Source: an uncultured Bacteroidales bacterium (GTDB lineage: Bacteria > Bacteroidota > Bacteroidia > Bacteroidales > UBA932). Taken from it: a stretch of 23,324 nucleotides of DNA. The notes beneath the pieces were generated by a model. That model ran no database searches. It saw nothing but the letters and a program-made list of their open reading frames with translations, and had not been told where the DNA came from. The stretch is from contig CAMOKK010000005.1 in the NCBI GenBank assembly GCA_946617545.1, positions 1 through 23,324 on the forward strand, in the 5' to 3' direction. Shown in pieces: positions 7,627-14,610 of the stretch (its first letter is position 1; each line of letters begins with the position of its first letter). The position numbers and the translations under genes are program-made.

Positions 7627-8070
7627 GTGCTGAAACCTTTCTTAAACATCGCGGCCCTGCTGGGGGCCTTGCTGCTTGTGACAGCCTGCCCGCCCAAGCC
7701 GGAGCCTTACCGGCCTCCGGAGCCCGAACCGGAAGACCCTGTGCTGGCCGTCACCGTTCCGGGAGCCTATGGCGTTTCCGGAGGAAACCAGGTATACAAT
7801 CCGGACCGGCACCAGCTCTCCGTACTGGAATGCCCGGACGGAACGCAGCTCTTCCGGCTCATCGACGTAGGGGAGAGAAAGGTGCTCAGCATCGGGAACC
7901 TGCCCGTCACCCTGCAGAAGGGAAAAGAACTTAAGCTGGATTACCGGGTGATGGTGAATGGTTACACTCTCCAGTCCCAGACCTACGAGAATGTGGAAGT
8001 GCTCAAAGTCACCTCCCAGATGATTTGGCTCAAAAAAGATGAGGGCACCTATTTTGTCTTGAAGAGGTAG
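7627..8070 (+). CDS. Small lipoprotein with proline-rich linker
   Basis: A 147-residue lipoprotein. The signal peptide MLKPFLNIAALLGALLLVTAC has lipobox L-V-T-A-C and lipidated Cys21. A proline/glutamate-rich tether (PPKPEPYRPPEPEPEDP) is followed by a compact beta-type domain of about 105 residues starting VPGAYGVSGG and ending GTYFVLKR. Small lipoproteins with this GAYG..GG start and W-L near the end recur in Bacteroidales as I remember them, but no function is known to me. I chose GTG 7627, since TTG 7621 lies inside the -7 element and the ATG at 7625 is out of frame. It is followed, in the same frame, by TAG, one codon, and the ATG of the M6 protease, so the two are co-transcribed. A role as partner, anchor or inhibitor of the protease is speculation. 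Confidence 0.72.
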   Translation: MLKPFLNIAALLGALLLVTACPPKPEPYRPPEPEPEDPVLAVTVPGAYGVSGGNQVYNPDRHQLSVLECPDGTQLFRLIDVGERKVLSIGNLPVTLQKGKELKLDYRVMVNGYTLQSQTYENVEVLKVTSQMIWLKKDEGTYFVLKR

Positions 8071-8073
8071 GGT

Positions 8074-10293
8074 ATGTGGAGTTTTCTGACATCTATCCTG
8101 CTGCTGGCAGAAACAGTGCATATTCCCGTGATTCTGCTGGAGTTCAGCGACGTTCATTTCACGCTGGAGAATCCGGCCGGGCATTTTACGGAACGGCTCA
8201 ATGGATCCCGCTCTGTCCGGGAATACTATGTAGACAATTCCGGGGGCCGATTTGAGCCCGTTTTCGATATCTATGGCCCCGTCACACTGGACAAAAAAAT
8301 GGCCTGGTACGGAAAAGATATCTTTTCCGGCGGGGCAAGGATTGACGACATGAGGCCGGAGCAGGCCCTCCTGGACGCCTGCGGGATGCTGGACGGGGAA
8401 GTGGACTTTTCCGTCTACGACAAAGATGCCGACGGCATCATAGACCTCTGCATCTTTTATTTTGCCGGATATGACCAGGCCCAGGGAGGGCCGGCCGATG
8501 CCCTCTGGGCCCATCACTGGAACATCCAGGACAGCGAGCAGGAAGCCCTTCGGGATATCAGCTTCGACGAGGTTAGGCCGGGCGCCTATTTTTGCGGCTC
8601 GGAACTCTCCGGCGGCAGCGGGAGCAAGCCCTCCGGTATCGGCCCCACCTGTCACGAGCTGGGGCATACCCTGGAACTGCCGGACTTTTATGATGTAAAC
8701 GGAGCCGCCGACGGCTTTGCCGGGGGCCTTTACGACTTTTCCCTGATGTGTCGGGGCCTGTACAACAACGACGGCCATACGCCCCCGCATCTGAATGCCC
8801 TGGAGCGCTTCCTGTTGGGCTGGCTGGAAGACATTCCGGAATTGCCCGAAGGTGAAGTGGTCTTGGAGGCCGTCCAGAAAGGCCAGGCCTACCGCATTTC
8901 CACTGAAACGGAAGGGGAGTTTTTCCTCTTGGAAGCCCGCGACGGCACGTCCTGGGACCATCCGCTCCCGGAAGGGCTTGTGGTTTACCATGTAGACCAG
9001 TCGGAGCGGCTGGTAGGGGAGTTTCCGGCCCGGGAGCTCTGGACAGGCTGGCGAGCCCATAACATCCTCAATAACTCCGGAACCCATCCCTGCTTCTATC
9101 TCATTCCGTCGGCCGATCCCACGTCCCTCCATTATCCCTCCGCCTTCAATGCATCGGCCCTGGTGTTCCCGGGCAGCGTAAAGCGTCTTTTCTACGACCC
9201 GGTAGACTGGGAGGGGAATTTTACGGATACCCAGCTCACCACCATCGAATTCCAGGACGGGAAGGCCTCCTTCCGCGTCCTCAAGGGCAAAGGGGCCCAT
9301 ATAGACGGAGTGGTGCGCAATTCGGCCGGAAAGCCCGTGGCCGATGCTCGCGTGGCCGTGGAAGGCCATTCCCCGGAGGTTCTGACAGACAGCCGGGGCT
9401 TCTTCCTGCTTCCCATAGACAAGGCAGGGGATTACAGCCTGCAAATCTCCAAAAACGGCTATTTGCCGCTGACGGTATCAGCCGGGGTGCCGGAAGGAAC
9501 CCGGATGCTTTGTCTCTCTTTAGAGCTCAATACGCCGGGCGAGGCTTCCCACAGCACCCTTCAGAAGTTCGAACCATCCTTGGAGGCCGGCAGTTTTCCG
9601 GAAGAATCGGCCTTGGGAGCCGTGCGTTTTATGGCCGAAGAACTGAAAAATCACGGCGGAGAGCGCCTGCAGGAGCTTACTTGCTATCCTTACATTTCCT
9701 CCAAGGAGCAGGAAATAGGGGACATGTACGTCATCGTAGACTTCGGCCCCCTGCGCGTATTGTCCAAAAAGGTGGATAATCCCGTTCTGGGAGAGTTCCG
9801 TCCGGTGGTAGTGGATCTTACGGAAGAGAACATCCGCATTCCGGAAGGGATAGACGTCTATGTGGGCTACGGCTTCGAGAAAGCGCCCGGAAACACCCCT
9901 TTGGGCATAGTAAAGCCCGGGACGGAAGGAAACAGCTACTGGAGCGGTTTCTCGCTGGAGCGTTCAGACTGGAAAGAGCTTTCCTGGGATGGCGGATACA
10001 TGGATCTTATGCTCAGTGCGGAGATTGCAGAAGTACCGGGGCCCTCCCTGGAACAGTTGGGCTATGTCTACATTGATCCGGGGCAGGGGAGTTACCAAAG
10101 CGGGGACCTCTTTACGCCGCAGCTGCGGAGTCCGGAATACATTAAAATCAAGGCGGTCCAATGGGAATGGGACGGCAAGGAGCTCAAAACGGCGTCTTTC
10201 AGGCTGAACAAGGGAGACCACCAGCTGGTGGCCCGCATCGAGTACGAAGACGGACGGAAAGAAAAGCTGGGAACCCGCGTAAAAGTGAACTAA
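8074..10293 (+). CDS. M6-family (immune inhibitor A-like) metalloprotease with carboxypeptidase-regulatory-like domain
   Basis: A 739-residue secreted zinc protease. The catalytic domain spans about residues 16-400: zinc motif CHELGHTLELPDFYD with His194, Glu195, His198 and Asp204, and a Met-turn region LMCRGLYNNDGHTPPHLNALE from about 223, all typical of M6. A CarboxypepD_reg-like beta domain (IDGVVRNSAGKPVADARV..) covers about 410-470. The roughly 270 residues after it are not recognised. Oddities: the Gly normally seven residues after the first zinc His in metzincins is Glu201; there is no pro-region, because the conserved VHIPVILLEFSD begins at about residue 15; and the signal-like N-terminus MWSFLTSILLLA has no positive charge and no clear cleavage site. 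An AGAGG sequence 7 nt before ATG 8074 supports separate initiation. The stop overlaps that of convergent rlmD. Confidence 0.87.
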   Translation: MWSFLTSILLLAETVHIPVILLEFSDVHFTLENPAGHFTERLNGSRSVREYYVDNSGGRFEPVFDIYGPVTLDKKMAWYGKDIFSGGARIDDMRPEQALLDACGMLDGEVDFSVYDKDADGIIDLCIFYFAGYDQAQGGPADALWAHHWNIQDSEQEALRDISFDEVRPGAYFCGSELSGGSGSKPSGIGPTCHELGHTLELPDFYDVNGAADGFAGGLYDFSLMCRGLYNNDGHTPPHLNALERFLLGWLEDIPELPEGEVVLEAVQKGQAYRISTETEGEFFLLEARDGTSWDHPLPEGLVVYHVDQSERLVGEFPARELWTGWRAHNILNNSGTHPCFYLIPSADPTSLHYPSAFNASALVFPGSVKRLFYDPVDWEGNFTDTQLTTIEFQDGKASFRVLKGKGAHIDGVVRNSAGKPVADARVAVEGHSPEVLTDSRGFFLLPIDKAGDYSLQISKNGYLPLTVSAGVPEGTRMLCLSLELNTPGEASHSTLQKFEPSLEAGSFPEESALGAVRFMAEELKNHGGERLQELTCYPYISSKEQEIGDMYVIVDFGPLRVLSKKVDNPVLGEFRPVVVDLTEENIRIPEGIDVYVGYGFEKAPGNTPLGIVKPGTEGNSYWSGFSLERSDWKELSWDGGYMDLMLSAEIAEVPGPSLEQLGYVYIDPGQGSYQSGDLFTPQLRSPEYIKIKAVQWEWDGKELKTASFRLNKGDHQLVARIEYEDGRKEKLGTRVKVN

Positions 10294-11696
10294 CGCCGTT
10301 TCAGGGCCACGACATTCTCCACATGCATGGTGTGGGGGAACATGTCTACCGGCTGAACGGCCGTAATCTCATAATCCCGGCACAGGATGGCCAGGTCACG
10401 GGCCTGGGAAGCCGGATTGCAGCTTACATACACCATTCTTTCAGGGGCGGCGTTCAGGATTACCTGCGCCACGTCCGGATGAATGCCGGCACGGGGAGGG
10501 TCCAGGATAATGACATCCGGACGGCCGTGCTCTGCGATAAAGGCGTCGTTCAGGACGTCCTTCATGTCTCCGGCAAAGAAGTCGCAATTGGTGATTCCAT
10601 TGGCATCGGCATTTAATCTTGCATCTTCAATGGCCTCCGGAACATACTCTATACCAATCACTTTGGCTGCCTTCGCACTCACAAACTGGGCGATGGTGCC
10701 GGTACCCGTATAAAGGTCATAAACCAGCTCGTTGCCGCTGAGCGCGGCAAATTCCCGCGCTACGCTGTACAGGCGGTAGGCCTGGCGGGAATTGGTCTGG
10801 TAGAAAGACTTGGGGCCAATCTTGAAACGCAGGCCCTCCATTTCCTCATAAATGGCATCTTCTCCATGATAGAGGACAGGGGACTGGTCTGCTATGGAAT
10901 CGTTCAATTTCTCGTTGATTACGTAGTAAAGACTGGTAATCTGGGGGAATTCCTTCACCAGGGCATCCAGAAGGGCCGTCCGCTTTTCTTTCTCCTCCCG
11001 GGCAAAGACCAGGATGAGCATGAAATCTCCCTTTTCGGTGCTTCTGACAAAGACGTTCCGGAAAAAGCCGTGATTCTCCCGTATATTGTAGAACTCACAG
11101 CCGTTTTCAAGGCAGAAACGCTTGATAAACAGACGGATAGCGTTTGAAGGCTCCTTCTGGAGATGGCACTGTTCAATATCCAGCACCTTGTCAAAGAATT
11201 TACCCACATGGAAGCCCAGGGCCATCCGGTCCTTGTCTGTAAGGGTATTAGGGTCCTCGTCTTTCAGGAGCCAACGGCTGCAAGAAGCACTGAATTCCAA
11301 TTTGTTACGATAGTAACGGGTGGCCTCGGAGGGGAGTGTCGGCCTAATTTCCGGCACCTCCAGATGGCCGATTCTCACCAACTGGTCTTCCACCTGCTGC
11401 CGCTTGGCTTCCAGCTGCATCTCGTAGGGAAGAGGCTGCCATCGGCAACCGCCACAAACGCCAAAATGCTTGCAGAAAGGCTCCAGACGATGCTCGGAGG
11501 GCTTTACAATGCGCTTGATAAAGCCTTCCATGTAATTCTTTTTCTTCTTGTACACCTGGATGTCCACCACGTCTCCGGGAACGGCGAAATCTACAAAAAC
11601 TACCATCCCGTCCACGTGGGTGAGCGCTTTGCCTTCTGCGGCTACCGCTTCGATGGTGACACCTTCGAGAATGAGGTCTATCCTTCTTTTGCCCAT
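10290..11696 (-). CDS. rlmD: 23S rRNA (uracil-C5)-methyltransferase, RlmD/RumA family
   Basis: A 468-residue SAM-dependent RNA m5U methyltransferase. An N-terminal TRAM-like domain covers about residues 1-65. Iron-sulfur cluster cysteines follow in the pattern C-x5-C-x2-C (FCKHFGVCGGC, about 75-84), with the probable fourth Cys in IEQCHLQ. The C-terminal Rossmann domain has the SAM loop DLYTGTGTIAQ, the DPPRAG motif and the catalytic cysteine in VSCNP. The family modifies U1939 (RlmD) or U747 (RlmC) of 23S rRNA, or U54 of tRNA; the TRAM domain and cluster favour RlmD, but the exact target needs testing. I chose ATG 11696 rather than TTG 11702, since the latter lies inside the dif-like site. 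The TAG stop overlaps the M6 protease TAA. It is probably read with the upstream acyltransferase gene. Confidence 0.92.
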   Translation of the reverse strand: MGKRRIDLILEGVTIEAVAAEGKALTHVDGMVVFVDFAVPGDVVDIQVYKKKKNYMEGFIKRIVKPSEHRLEPFCKHFGVCGGCRWQPLPYEMQLEAKRQQVEDQLVRIGHLEVPEIRPTLPSEATRYYRNKLEFSASCSRWLLKDEDPNTLTDKDRMALGFHVGKFFDKVLDIEQCHLQKEPSNAIRLFIKRFCLENGCEFYNIRENHGFFRNVFVRSTEKGDFMLILVFAREEKEKRTALLDALVKEFPQITSLYYVINEKLNDSIADQSPVLYHGEDAIYEEMEGLRFKIGPKSFYQTNSRQAYRLYSVAREFAALSGNELVYDLYTGTGTIAQFVSAKAAKVIGIEYVPEAIEDARLNADANGITNCDFFAGDMKDVLNDAFIAEHGRPDVIILDPPRAGIHPDVAQVILNAAPERMVYVSCNPASQARDLAILCRDYEITAVQPVDMFPHTMHVENVVALKRR

Positions 11697-11701
11697 CGGC
11701 A

Positions 11702-11729
11702 AGTTAACATAATATAAATTGTGTAACTA
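11702..11729 (-). other. Candidate chromosomal dif site (XerC/XerD recombination site)
   Basis: Read on the minus strand, this 28-bp stretch splits into an 11-bp arm TAGTTACACAA, a 6-bp centre TTTATA and an 11-bp arm TTATGTTAACT. The last arm matches the E. coli XerD arm TTATGTTAAAT at 10 of 11 positions and the centre matches TGTATA at 5 of 6. The XerC-side arm, always the more variable one, keeps the conserved final A-x-A-A pattern but otherwise matches poorly (4 of 11). The site fills the gap between the acyltransferase stop (its TAG is the first three bases) and the rlmD start. Supported by motif only; whole-genome tests are needed. Confidence 0.5.
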
Positions 11730-12869
11730 AACGAACTTCTGCTTGTTCGCAACCGGATTGCTGTAGATATGCAGCAAAATGTCCTGCAATTCCTTCTGGT
11801 CCAGCGTGGTTTCCACCAATTTGAGCTGACCGGCAATATACTCGCGGAAAGCTTCCATATCCGCAGCGTCATAATGGTCGGCATACATGGTGGTGTCGTT
11901 TACCCAGTCATAGGCCATATAATTGGTCTTCCAAAGTTTGTAACCCTGGATGACGCGACGGTCCACGGCATAACGCATCTTGGCGTAACGCTCATTTTTG
12001 TCATACCGGGCGGCTTCCTCGATTTCTTCCCGGGTTATGGGTGCGTCGATATTCAGATGAACGTGGCCTTTAGGCTGCTTGATACCCAGAATAATGCTCT
12101 CCAGGTCCTCCATTTCGCGTTTTACGTACTTCTGGCTGCGGGAAATGAGGAGCTCGCGGGCCTTCATGATGTCGCAAGGCTCGTATTCGTAGGAAATGCT
12201 GAGCGGCAGAATGTTCACTTCCAGGAAATTCTCCACGAAATCCTTGGTCCCGCTCATGTCCACCATCTTCAAAAGGCCCTGCTCGGTAATGTCCGTGCCG
12301 TCTTTCGTACGCCCCTGACGCTGTGCAATCCAGACGGAACTGCGGCCGGACGTAATGCTTTCACGGATGTATTTGGACAGACGCTGGGAAGAAAGATACA
12401 GCTCCCGGGCCGATATTCCGCGGATTACCTTGACCATTCTGTTGGAGCGGATAAGCAGCTCTACCGACTTCTGTTTGAGGAGGTTATCCCCTACGCAAAT
12501 TTCCGTTGTAGGCAAGTTGTTCTGCATCAGAACTACCTGGACAATAGCCGGATCCAAAATAATGTCCCGGTGGTTGGACATCGCCAGGTACTTTCCACGC
12601 TGGTTCAGTATGTTTTCCAGGCCCACGTAGGTAAAATCCGTCATGGTGGTGGAGATAATCCACTCGATGGCCTTGCTCATAACCACATGCTGGAATTCAT
12701 CTACGGTATGGATGTTCCTGAGTATCTCTGAAAGGAAACTGGCCGGTTTGTCCGGGAAAACCAAGCGGGAAATCCAGGGCGTATTGGGATGGTTGGCCAA
12801 ACGGTTCAGGGCAGCATCGGCTTCCTGGTCATTGAAGGGAGCAATATCCTCGAATTCTGTCAGATCCAT
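11727..12869 (-). CDS. Glycerol-phosphate/lysophospholipid acyltransferase-like protein
   Basis: A 380-residue protein with the PlsB/PlsC-type acyltransferase core. Acceptor motif I appears as MSNHRDIILDP (about residues 97-107), followed by a VGDNLL segment, an IRSNRMVKVIRG segment with basic residues typical of block II, a WIAQRQGRTKDG segment (about 190-201), equivalent to block III, and an ILPLSISYEY strand. The spacing in block I is H-x5-D rather than H-x4-D. No membrane-spanning segment is obvious. It probably transfers acyl chains to glycerol-3-phosphate or a lysophospholipid for envelope lipid synthesis. I chose ATG 12869 because the longer frame would start at a TTG inside the -7 element at 12891-12898. 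It is followed by rlmD across the dif-like gap. Confidence 0.8.
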   Translation of the reverse strand: MDLTEFEDIAPFNDQEADAALNRLANHPNTPWISRLVFPDKPASFLSEILRNIHTVDEFQHVVMSKAIEWIISTTMTDFTYVGLENILNQRGKYLAMSNHRDIILDPAIVQVVLMQNNLPTTEICVGDNLLKQKSVELLIRSNRMVKVIRGISARELYLSSQRLSKYIRESITSGRSSVWIAQRQGRTKDGTDITEQGLLKMVDMSGTKDFVENFLEVNILPLSISYEYEPCDIMKARELLISRSQKYVKREMEDLESIILGIKQPKGHVHLNIDAPITREEIEEAARYDKNERYAKMRYAVDRRVIQGYKLWKTNYMAYDWVNDTTMYADHYDAADMEAFREYIAGQLKLVETTLDQKELQDILLHIYSNPVANKQKFV

Positions 12870-12890
12870 AATCTTGTCTTTATTGCCGCA

Positions 12891-12898
12891 CAAAGATA
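12891..12898 (-). promoter_or_regulatory. -7 promoter element for the acyltransferase/rlmD unit
   Basis: Minus-strand TATCTTTG, matching TAnnTTTG, in the short gap after queA. Transcription should start near 12887, giving a leader of about 18 nt before ATG 12869. It rules out the upstream TTG as start codon. Confidence 0.62.
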
Positions 12899-12919
12899 CG
12901 AAATAAATCGGAGAAAGCC

Positions 12920-14128
12920 TTACACTCTTTCCAACAAAGAGCTGTCTCCATAGCTAAGGAACCTAAAGTTATGCTTTAATGCATAATCGTAAATAGTTCG
13001 CCAATCGCCATTTACAAAAGCAGAAACAAGTAAAATAAGGGTGCTTTCAGGCTGATGAAAATTGGTCAGAAGTTTGTCTACCAGACGGAAACGGAAACCG
13101 GGAACAATGATAATACGGGTTCCGGCCACCAGATAATCAAGCCCCTGCTTGTCCAAATAGGCCCAAATGGCCTTCAAGGCCTCCTGGGTGGAGTAAGGAT
13201 ACTCCCGCTCATAGGGAGCCCACTGGCCGACATCCTCCGGCGCTCCCCTCTCAATACAGCTTACACCAACATAATAAAGGGATTCCAAAGTACGCACAGA
13301 AGTAGTTCCTACGGCCAAAAGGGGGCTTTTTTTATTTGCCAGACGCTCAATCAAAGACTTGGATACCACAAACGGCTCCCTGTGCATGGGATGCTCGGAG
13401 ACCAGGGAACTTTTTACCGGCAAGAAAGTACCGGCCCCAACATGCAGGCACACGGTTTCCATCTGCACTCCCCTCTCCTTCAGACGGTTAAGGACATCTT
13501 CCGTAAAATGAAGGCCGGCCGTCGGGGCCGCCACGGACCCCCTGATATGTGCATAAACAGTCTGATAACGCCTGATATCCACTTCCTCCGACTCTCTGTT
13601 CAGATATGGAGGGATAGGAACACTCCCAGCCTGCTCCAGGACTTTGGAGAACGGCAAAGAATTGTTCCACGAGAACTTGACCAGTCCTGTCTTTCCGTCT
13701 CTTCCTACCAACTCTGCCTTCAGGTCCAAAGAATCCAATTCCGGGGCCGAAAGTGGATTATAAAGGTGTAGTATGTCTCCCTTCCATTTTTTGGCGTTTC
13801 CAAGGACGCATTTCCAGACACATTCGGAATCCGCCGCAAATGCAAGATTGTACTCCGAGGGAGTCAGCGGCTCCAAACAAAAGATTTCAATCTGGGCTCC
13901 GGTCTCTCTCTGGAAATGCATGCGGGCAGGTACCACTTTGGTATCATTGAAAACCATGAGAGTCTCTTCACTGAGAAGAGCGGGCAATTCACGAAAAACT
14001 TTTTCTTCAATTTTCCCATCCTTATAGTGAAGGAGTTTGGAAGCATCTCGCTGTTCAAGCGGATATTTGGCTATTCGATCGTCTGATAGCGGATAAGAAT
14101 AATCTTCTATGTGTATTTCTGGTATCAT
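12920..14128 (-). CDS. queA: S-adenosylmethionine:tRNA ribosyltransferase-isomerase QueA
   Basis: A 402-residue enzyme of queuosine synthesis: it transfers the ribosyl part of SAM to preQ1 in position 34 of tRNAs with GUN anticodons, giving epoxyqueuosine. Family signatures are clear: MVFNDTKVVPAR (about 58-69), SVAAPTAGLHFT, CLHVGAGTFLPV, AVGTTSVRTLES and the C-terminal NFHQPESTLILLVSAF. At about 400 residues it is longer than the E. coli form (about 356), as is usual in Bacteroidales. It has its own promoter at 14151-14158, whose start site is overlapped by one of the TTCA-N6-TGAA dyads (14136-14151), so it may be controlled by the XRE regulator encoded on the other side of the gap. No other queuosine gene and no preQ1 riboswitch is visible here. 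Confidence 0.97.
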   Translation of the reverse strand: MIPEIHIEDYSYPLSDDRIAKYPLEQRDASKLLHYKDGKIEEKVFRELPALLSEETLMVFNDTKVVPARMHFQRETGAQIEIFCLEPLTPSEYNLAFAADSECVWKCVLGNAKKWKGDILHLYNPLSAPELDSLDLKAELVGRDGKTGLVKFSWNNSLPFSKVLEQAGSVPIPPYLNRESEEVDIRRYQTVYAHIRGSVAAPTAGLHFTEDVLNRLKERGVQMETVCLHVGAGTFLPVKSSLVSEHPMHREPFVVSKSLIERLANKKSPLLAVGTTSVRTLESLYYVGVSCIERGAPEDVGQWAPYEREYPYSTQEALKAIWAYLDKQGLDYLVAGTRIIIVPGFRFRLVDKLLTNFHQPESTLILLVSAFVNGDWRTIYDYALKHNFRFLSYGDSSLLERV

Positions 14129-14135
14129 TGCGAGA

Positions 14136-14151
14136 ATTCAATATTTTGAAC
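14136..14151 (-). promoter_or_regulatory. Operator-like dyad A, over the queA transcription start
   Basis: Minus strand reads G-TTCA-AAATAT-TGAA-T, a TTCA-N6-TGAA dyad. It overlaps the last base of the queA -7 element and covers roughly -4 to +11 of the predicted start site, a position where a bound repressor would block initiation. Confidence 0.6.
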
Positions 14152-14158
14152 AAAGGTA
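14151..14158 (-). promoter_or_regulatory. -7 promoter element for queA
   Basis: Minus-strand TACCTTTG, matching TAnnTTTG. Transcription is expected near 14147, about 19 nt before ATG 14128. Its downstream edge touches operator-like dyad A. Confidence 0.65.
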
Positions 14159-14214
14159 CAGATTTTATCCCAGATATCGAAATTTAGTCACACGGCTACT
14201 CCAGATACTGTTTT

Positions 14215-14230
14215 GTTCACAAAAATGAAA
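14215..14230 (+). promoter_or_regulatory. Operator-like dyad B
   Basis: Reads G-TTCA-CAAAAA-TGAA-A. It agrees with dyad C (read on the other strand) at 15 of 16 positions, so B and C also form a long inverted repeat with an 18-nt spacer. Confidence 0.65.
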
Positions 14231-14248
14231 TTCAAATTTCAAACCATG

Positions 14249-14264
14249 TTTCATATTTGTGAAC
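14249..14264 (-). promoter_or_regulatory. Operator-like dyad C
   Basis: Minus strand reads G-TTCA-CAAATA-TGAA-A. It differs from dyad B at one position. Centre-to-centre distance is 34 bp to B and 27 bp to D. Confidence 0.65.
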
Positions 14265-14275
14265 TATATTCATCT

Positions 14276-14291
14276 GTTCAGAAAATTGAAA
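14276..14291 (+). promoter_or_regulatory. Operator-like dyad D
   Basis: Reads G-TTCA-GAAAAT-TGAA-A, matching dyad B at 14 of 16 positions. Confidence 0.65.
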
Positions 14292-14411
14292 ATAAGCGTG
14301 CTAAAATTAGATAATAAAATTCGATTATTAATTATTATGTTGTGTTATATACTTCTAAATCAATAATTTATTAAATCAAAACTAAAGTTTAACTAAATAA
14401 AATATATAACA

Positions 14412-14461
14412 GGAGGTAACTTCTATCCATGCAAAATTGCTATTATATGATGAATTTATGA
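14412..14461 (+). other. Perfect Shine-Dalgarno with a 10-codon open frame
   Basis: GGAGGT, fully complementary to the 3' end of 16S rRNA, is at 14412-14417, 11 nt before an ATG at 14429 that opens the frame MQNCYYMMNL and stops at TGA 14459-14461. No other gene in this window has such a strong site. It could be a leader peptide, a relic, or chance; no promoter was found just upstream. Confidence 0.25.
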
Positions 14462-14569
14462 TGCTATCATGATTAATTTCAGCTATTTATTCGTATTATC
14501 TAAAGTATAGCTTCGCATATTTAAACTTCGAAATCAGCGTTTTTCTGTTATTCGCCCTCAAAAATTCGT

Positions 14570-14600
14570 TTTGCAGTCTAAAAAAATTGTTTTATTTTTG
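14570..14600 (+). promoter_or_regulatory. Full consensus promoter for the XRE regulator unit
   Basis: TTTG at 14570-14573, exactly 19 bp, then TATTTTTG at 14593-14600: the complete Bacteroidota -33/-7 arrangement and the best promoter in the window. The expected start is near 14604, so operator-like dyad E (14611-14626) lies just downstream at about +7 to +22. Confidence 0.8.
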
Positions 14601-14610
14601 TGGTGTTAAT

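Noticed and set aside
8068..8070. Recoding of TAG as a sense codon joining the lipoprotein and protease
   Set aside because: TAG ends several certain genes here (rarA, rlmD, tatA, the acyltransferase), so general recoding is ruled out; only rare read-through or a recent split remains possible.
7642..9444. A 600-codon open frame on the minus strand across the lipoprotein and M6 genes
   Set aside because: Antisense shadow spanning two genes with recognisable domains; composition (G, H, V, Q rich) is typical of such shadows.
14129..14320. A preQ1 riboswitch upstream of queA
   Set aside because: The predicted leader is only about 19 nt, and I could not find the small C-rich pseudoknot pattern of preQ1 riboswitches in the gap.
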